Positions 5,710 to 8,888 of a DNA stretch of 8,888 nt are shown one piece after another (position 1 is the first letter of the stretch; each line of letters begins with the position of its first letter). Source of the stretch: an uncultured Eubacterium sp. (GTDB lineage Bacteria; Bacillota; Clostridia; Lachnospirales; Lachnospiraceae); NCBI GenBank assembly GCA_905236295.1, contig CAJOQF010000258.1:1-8888 (forward strand). Direction: 5' to 3'. The notes under the pieces were generated by a model that worked only from the letters and a program-made list of their open reading frames with translations, searched no databases and was not told the origin of the DNA. The position numbers were made by a program, and so were the translations under genes.

Positions 5710-6570
5710 ATGTTAAGAATAGGAAAGTATCAGAATTTAAAAATTGCAAAAAAGGTTGATTTCGGAGTATATCTTGTGCCGGATGACGTTGATGTGGCAC
5801 ATATGACAGATAAAGACAGGGTTCTCCTGCCGAAAAATCAGCTTGAGGGAGACGAAAAGATCGGAGATATGAAGCGTGTCTTCTTATATAAAGATTCCAA
5901 GGACAGACTTATCGCCACAAGTAAAAAGCCAAAGCTTGTGCTCGGAGAGATAGCGCCTCTTGAGGTTGTCTCGGTGGAGAAGATAGGAGCATTTTTGGAC
6001 TGGGGACTTGAAAAAGATCTTTTCCTCCCGTTTAAAGAGCAGGAGAGAAAGGTTAAAAAAGGAGATACGGTTTTGGTGCGCCTCTATCTTGATAAGAGTA
6101 AACGTCTCTGCGCCAGCATGAAGGGACTTTATGACTATCTCTCTCAAAATGCCCCGTACTCAGTTGGGGATGATGTTAGCGGGCGTGTATATGAGTTCTC
6201 GGATAACTTTGGAACTTTTGTTGCAATCGATGATAAGTATTCAGCGATGCTCCCGAAACATGAGAGTGTGGCAGGCATTAAGATAGGAGATCTTATAAAT
6301 GCGAGAGTGACAAATATCAAAGAGGATGGAAAGCTTGACATTTCTATTCGCGATAAGGCTTATCTTCAGATAGATGACGATGCAAAGACGGTTATGGCGG
6401 TGATAGACGAGTACGCCGGGGTGCTGCCGTTCAACGACAAGGCACCTGCCGATGTGATCATGCGCGAGGTAGGACTGAGCAAAAATGCGTTTAAGCGCGC
6501 GGTAGGTCGTCTCTATAAGGAGAGAAAGATAGAGATAACGGAAAAGAACATAAAAAAGGTTCACCTATAA
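5710..6570 (+). CDS. cvfB: CvfB/YitL-like S1-domain RNA-binding protein
   Basis: A 286-residue cytoplasmic protein with three S1/OB-fold-like units and a C-terminal winged helix, the CvfB (YitL) architecture. The first unit covers about residues 1-65. The second covers about 75-137 and includes KIGAFLDWGLEKDLFLPF, a clear S1 core. The third covers about 150-215, with DNFGTFVAIDDKYSAMLP. The winged helix is about 225-286 (ADVIMREVGLSKNAFKRAVGRL). In Staphylococcus aureus CvfB binds RNA and affects virulence gene expression; its role here is unknown, perhaps post-transcriptional control. GAGGA lies just before the ATG. The leader holds a small GACCG/CGGTC hairpin (5676-5692) and a very A+T-rich stretch (5609-5655) shared with the divergent tRNA promoter region; I cannot assign one clear -35/-10 pair there. 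No clear terminator follows. Confidence 0.88.
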   Translation: MLRIGKYQNLKIAKKVDFGVYLVPDDVDVAHMTDKDRVLLPKNQLEGDEKIGDMKRVFLYKDSKDRLIATSKKPKLVLGEIAPLEVVSVEKIGAFLDWGLEKDLFLPFKEQERKVKKGDTVLVRLYLDKSKRLCASMKGLYDYLSQNAPYSVGDDVSGRVYEFSDNFGTFVAIDDKYSAMLPKHESVAGIKIGDLINARVTNIKEDGKLDISIRDKAYLQIDDDAKTVMAVIDEYAGVLPFNDKAPADVIMREVGLSKNAFKRAVGRLYKERKIEITEKNIKKVHL

Positions 6571-6583
6571 TTCACATAACACT

Positions 6584-6670
6584 TCCTTTGTTTTCACTTT
6601 TGGGTCATTTGAAGTGCAGATACAGGGTATATATTAATGCACAGATAAGAGAAAACACGAAAACAAAGGA
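6584..6670 (+). promoter_or_regulatory. 12-bp inverted repeat whose 3' arm covers the DUF4956 ribosome binding site
   Basis: TCCTTTGTTTTC (6584-6595) is perfectly complementary to GAAAACAAAGGA (6659-6670). The 3' arm contains AAAGGA, the core of the AAAGGAGAG ribosome binding site used by the ATG at 6679. The 63-base loop contains the apparent promoter. RNA started upstream could hide the ribosome binding site; RNA started in the loop would lack the 5' arm. The pairing is seen; the regulatory role is inference. Confidence 0.45.
6609..6637 (+). promoter_or_regulatory. Candidate promoter of the DUF4956-lipoprotein unit
   Basis: TTGAAG at 6609-6614 and TATTAA at 6632-6637 are spaced by 17 bases, in an A+T-rich stretch (TATATATTAAT) that allows nearby alternatives for the -10. 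The transcript would start near 6643, about 35 bases before the ATG. Confidence 0.45.
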
Positions 6671-6678
6671 GAGAAATC

Positions 6679-7380
6679 ATGTTAGAATCATTTTCAAGTG
6701 TAATTGAAACAGTTACAGGATCTATGGCGGTCAGTTCCGCGGCGATGTGCACTGTTGCATCAATAATTTTCGGAGTGGTAATTGCATGTGCTTATGTATT
6801 CTCATATGGAAGAGGACAAAGTCACAAGTACAGCAAGAATTTTGTTATCACACTTGTGCTCCTGCCGGTCATCGTGCAGGTGGTAATAGCACTCGTAAAC
6901 GGAAGCCTCGGAACCGGCGTCGCTATCATGGGAGCATTCTCGCTCGTAAGATTCAGATCAATCCCGGGAACGGCAAAAGAAATTTGTGCGATATTCTTCG
7001 CAATGGCAACAGGTGTTGCAACAGGAATGGGTTATATAACCTACGGAGGAATGTTTGTAATAGTGGTAGGCGTACTGATGCTTATCATGGGACGTGTAAG
7101 CTTCGGATCAGGCAAGGCAGGAGACAGACAGCTTAGAATAACAATCCCCGAAAACCTTGATTATACGGAAGTATTTGATGAGGTGTTTGACGAATATACA
7201 AATTCAAACACTTTGGACAGAGTAAAGACAACAAATATGGGAAGCATGTATGAGCTTCGCTACACTGTAAACTTAAAGGACGAAAAGAGAGAAAAAGAGT
7301 TTATAGACGCATTAAGGATCAGAAACGGCAACCTTACAATTATCAGCGCGCGTCAGGTGGACGGTAAAGAGGAATTATAA
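6679..7380 (+). CDS. DUF4956-family integral membrane protein
   Basis: A 233-residue protein. Hydrophobic segments lie at about residues 17-41, 54-73, 101-119 and 121-140, with a possible re-entrant or further segment at 78-90. The conserved block GAFSLVRFRSIPGTAKEI (85-102) is the signature by which I recognise DUF4956. A soluble domain of about 85 residues follows (149-233), probably cytoplasmic and of mixed alpha/beta type. The ATG has a good ribosome binding site (AAAGGAGAG). The biochemical role of the family is not established. From general knowledge, members often sit beside VTC-type polyphosphate polymerase-like and CotH or carbohydrate-binding surface protein genes in Firmicutes. Here only the lipoprotein partner is in view, starting 2 bases after the stop. 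The pair is probably translated together, suggesting a shared cell-envelope function. Confidence 0.82.
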   Translation: MLESFSSVIETVTGSMAVSSAAMCTVASIIFGVVIACAYVFSYGRGQSHKYSKNFVITLVLLPVIVQVVIALVNGSLGTGVAIMGAFSLVRFRSIPGTAKEICAIFFAMATGVATGMGYITYGGMFVIVVGVLMLIMGRVSFGSGKAGDRQLRITIPENLDYTEVFDEVFDEYTNSNTLDRVKTTNMGSMYELRYTVNLKDEKREKEFIDALRIRNGNLTIISARQVDGKEEL

Positions 7381-7382
7381 TT

Positions 7383-8888
7383 ATGAACAAATGGAAAAAA
7401 TACGGAAAACGAAATCTTGCAGTACTCGCTGCCATAGCAATAGGGGCGAGCGCAATGCTTGCCGGATGCGGCAGCAGTACAGGAAGTACTGAGAGCACAC
7501 AAAATTCGGATACATCAGAAGTAAAATTTGATACATCGGCGGTGGATCTGACAAGAACCGGAGATTATTCCGAGTCAGATAAGGACGGCACATACGATGA
7601 GGAGAGCGCAACAACTATAACTCTTTCCGACTCGGGAGCAGAGGTTGACGGCGACGGTGCGACAGCAGACGGAAATACAGTGACGATCACAGCGGCAGGT
7701 ACTTATGTGGTATCGGGTAAGGTGTCCGAGGGACAGATTGTGATCGAGGCGGGAGAGGAAGACAATGTTCAGCTTGTATTAAACGGAGTTGACATTACCT
7801 GTTCCGAGGATGCGCCAATATATGTAAAGAGCGCACACAATACCTATTTGACACTCGCAAAGGGAAGTGAAAATACAGTAGTTGACGCAAGAGAAGCCAA
7901 AAGTGAGACAGACACTTCATCCGAGGAGGAAGAAAACAGCGATGTGGCGAAAGCTGCAATATATGCAAAGGATGACCTTATAATAAACGGAAGCGGCTCG
8001 CTTACGGTGACAGGAAACTATAATGATGGTATTTCCTGCAATGATGATCTCGAGCTGGTATCCGGAACCATAAATGTCACCGCTACAGATGACGGAGTGG
8101 TAGGCAAGGAATCCGTAAGTGTTATGGAAGCTGAAGTCACAATAGAGGCAAACGGAGACGGAATAAAATCCACGAAGGATGACGACGCAGAAAAAGGCTG
8201 GGTAGTAATAGACGGCGGAAAGATAACGATAAATGCCGGTGATGACGGAATACACAGCGAGACATTGCTTGCGGTAAACGACGGTACGATAACGATTGCC
8301 GAATCTAATGAAGGTATGGAAAGTCTCAATGTAGTCATTAGGGACGGTGATGTTGATGTGACATCCCAGGATGATGCGATAAATGTTACAGACGGCAACG
8401 GAGGCGACCAGTTTGGCGGTGGCTTCGGTGGAGGCAGAATGAACGGTGGAGAAGCACCGAGCGGAGAGGCTCCAAGCGGTGAGATGCCGAGCGGAGAGGC
8501 TTCAAGTGGTGAGAAGCCGAGCGGAGAGAAGCCGAGCGGAGAGGCTCCAAGTGGTGAGATGCCGAGCGGTGAAGCACCAAATGCAGATGCATCAGGTGAA
8601 GACAGCTCGGGCAAACAGGCGCCAGGCAGTGATGATACAGATAAAAGAGGCGGCTTTGGCGGCGGCAAGATGAACGGTCAGATGGGCGGCCCGATGGATG
8701 AGGCGATAGACGGAGTGCTTCTCATTGCCGGAGGAAATGTGACCGTCGACTCAAAGGGCGACGGCCTTGACTCAAACGGAGATATTGAGATTACAGGCGG
8801 AACCGTGACGGTATACGGTTCGGAAAACGGTGGAAACGGAGCAATCGATTACGCAGGAGAGATGACGGTTGACGGAGGTACATTCATA
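7383..8888 (+). CDS. Lipoprotein with Cthe_2159-like carbohydrate-binding beta-helix domain (partial)
   Basis: The frame is open from ATG 7383 to the right edge (502 codons) with no stop, so the C-terminus is missing. AGAGGA lies 9 bases upstream of the start. A basic N-terminus, a hydrophobic stretch (12-26) and the lipobox LAGC (26-29) show a lipoprotein signal, with acylation expected at C29. A Ser/Thr/Asp-rich linker follows. From about residue 85 the sequence shows short repeated strands with turns such as GGxIxIxAxxDGI, for example 'INAGDDGIHSE'. This is the right-handed beta-helix pattern of Cthe_2159-type proteins; the Clostridium thermocellum member binds cellulose and polygalacturonate. 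A Gly-rich insert at about 338-440 interrupts the helix and carries nine pentapeptide repeats, after which the strands resume (AIDGVLLIAGGNVTV). The many Asp residues in the turns suggest calcium binding. It probably acts outside the cell with the DUF4956 protein; the ligand is unknown. Confidence 0.82.
   Translation, partial: MNKWKKYGKRNLAVLAAIAIGASAMLAGCGSSTGSTESTQNSDTSEVKFDTSAVDLTRTGDYSESDKDGTYDEESATTITLSDSGAEVDGDGATADGNTVTITAAGTYVVSGKVSEGQIVIEAGEEDNVQLVLNGVDITCSEDAPIYVKSAHNTYLTLAKGSENTVVDAREAKSETDTSSEEEENSDVAKAAIYAKDDLIINGSGSLTVTGNYNDGISCNDDLELVSGTINVTATDDGVVGKESVSVMEAEVTIEANGDGIKSTKDDDAEKGWVVIDGGKITINAGDDGIHSETLLAVNDGTITIAESNEGMESLNVVIRDGDVDVTSQDDAINVTDGNGGDQFGGGFGGGRMNGGEAPSGEAPSGEMPSGEASSGEKPSGEKPSGEAPSGEMPSGEAPNADASGEDSSGKQAPGSDDTDKRGGFGGGKMNGQMGGPMDEAIDGVLLIAGGNVTVDSKGDGLDSNGDIEITGGTVTVYGSENGGNGAIDYAGEMTVDGGTFI
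8448..8582 (+). repeat. Nine 15-bp tandem repeats encoding GE(A/M/K)(P/S)(S/N)
   Basis: Nine in-frame copies of a 15-base unit encode GEAPS, GEAPS, GEMPS, GEASS, GEKPS, GEKPS, GEAPS, GEMPS and GEAPN (residues 356-400 of the lipoprotein). Copies differ at few bases, mainly in the third codon and at wobble positions. Changes in copy number would keep the reading frame, so the tract can vary in length without breaking the protein. It is flanked by Gly-rich FGGGFGGG and GGFGGG stretches and is probably disordered and exposed. Confidence 0.9.

Noticed and set aside
8018..8668. 216-codon minus-strand open frame rich in Pro, Ser and Leu
   Set aside because: It is antisense to the lipoprotein gene, and its repeats are the reverse reading of the 15-bp repeats, which contain no stop in that frame. 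It has no start signal or known domain.

Overview
The window looks like chromosomal DNA of a low-to-moderate G+C Firmicute, most likely of the Lachnospiraceae (Butyrivibrio/Roseburia-like). The basis is strong AGGAG-type ribosome binding sites, the style of the proteins, a DUF4956 gene joined to a Cthe_2159-type lipoprotein, and a flagellar-type promoter motif. The family assignment is inference. All protein genes read on the plus strand; only a tRNA-Gln gene reads on the minus strand.

Layout. Positions 1-1478 hold the tail of an unidentified gene that overlaps acpS (holo-ACP synthase) by an ATGA junction, then an HSL-type alpha/beta hydrolase. Positions 1479-2824 hold a stand-alone 395-residue protein with EF-hand-like calcium loops, preceded by a possible sigma-28 (FliA/SigD) promoter. 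After a strong terminator, 2922-4944 form a purine salvage operon: apt followed 3 bases later by an NCS2/AzgA-type purine permease. The permease would import the base and Apt would trap adenine as AMP.

Positions 4980-5429 hold no gene. They lie between two terminators that face each other, and contain a roughly 200-nt imperfect palindrome that could fold into one long hairpin. This is the least explained part of the window. tRNA-Gln(CUG) follows on the minus strand and is divergent from a cvfB/yitL-like S1-domain RNA-binding protein gene.

The last unit (6609-8888) is a membrane protein of the DUF4956 family followed 2 bases later by a surface lipoprotein with a beta-helix, carbohydrate-binding-like domain. 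The lipoprotein runs off the right edge. Its helix is interrupted by a Gly-rich insert carrying nine 15-bp tandem repeats. The leader of this unit holds a perfect 12-bp inverted repeat whose 3' arm covers the Shine-Dalgarno sequence and whose loop contains the apparent promoter. Such an arrangement could silence read-through transcripts while leaving transcripts from the local promoter translatable.

No CRISPR array, insertion sequence transposase, phage gene or recognisable defence system is visible.
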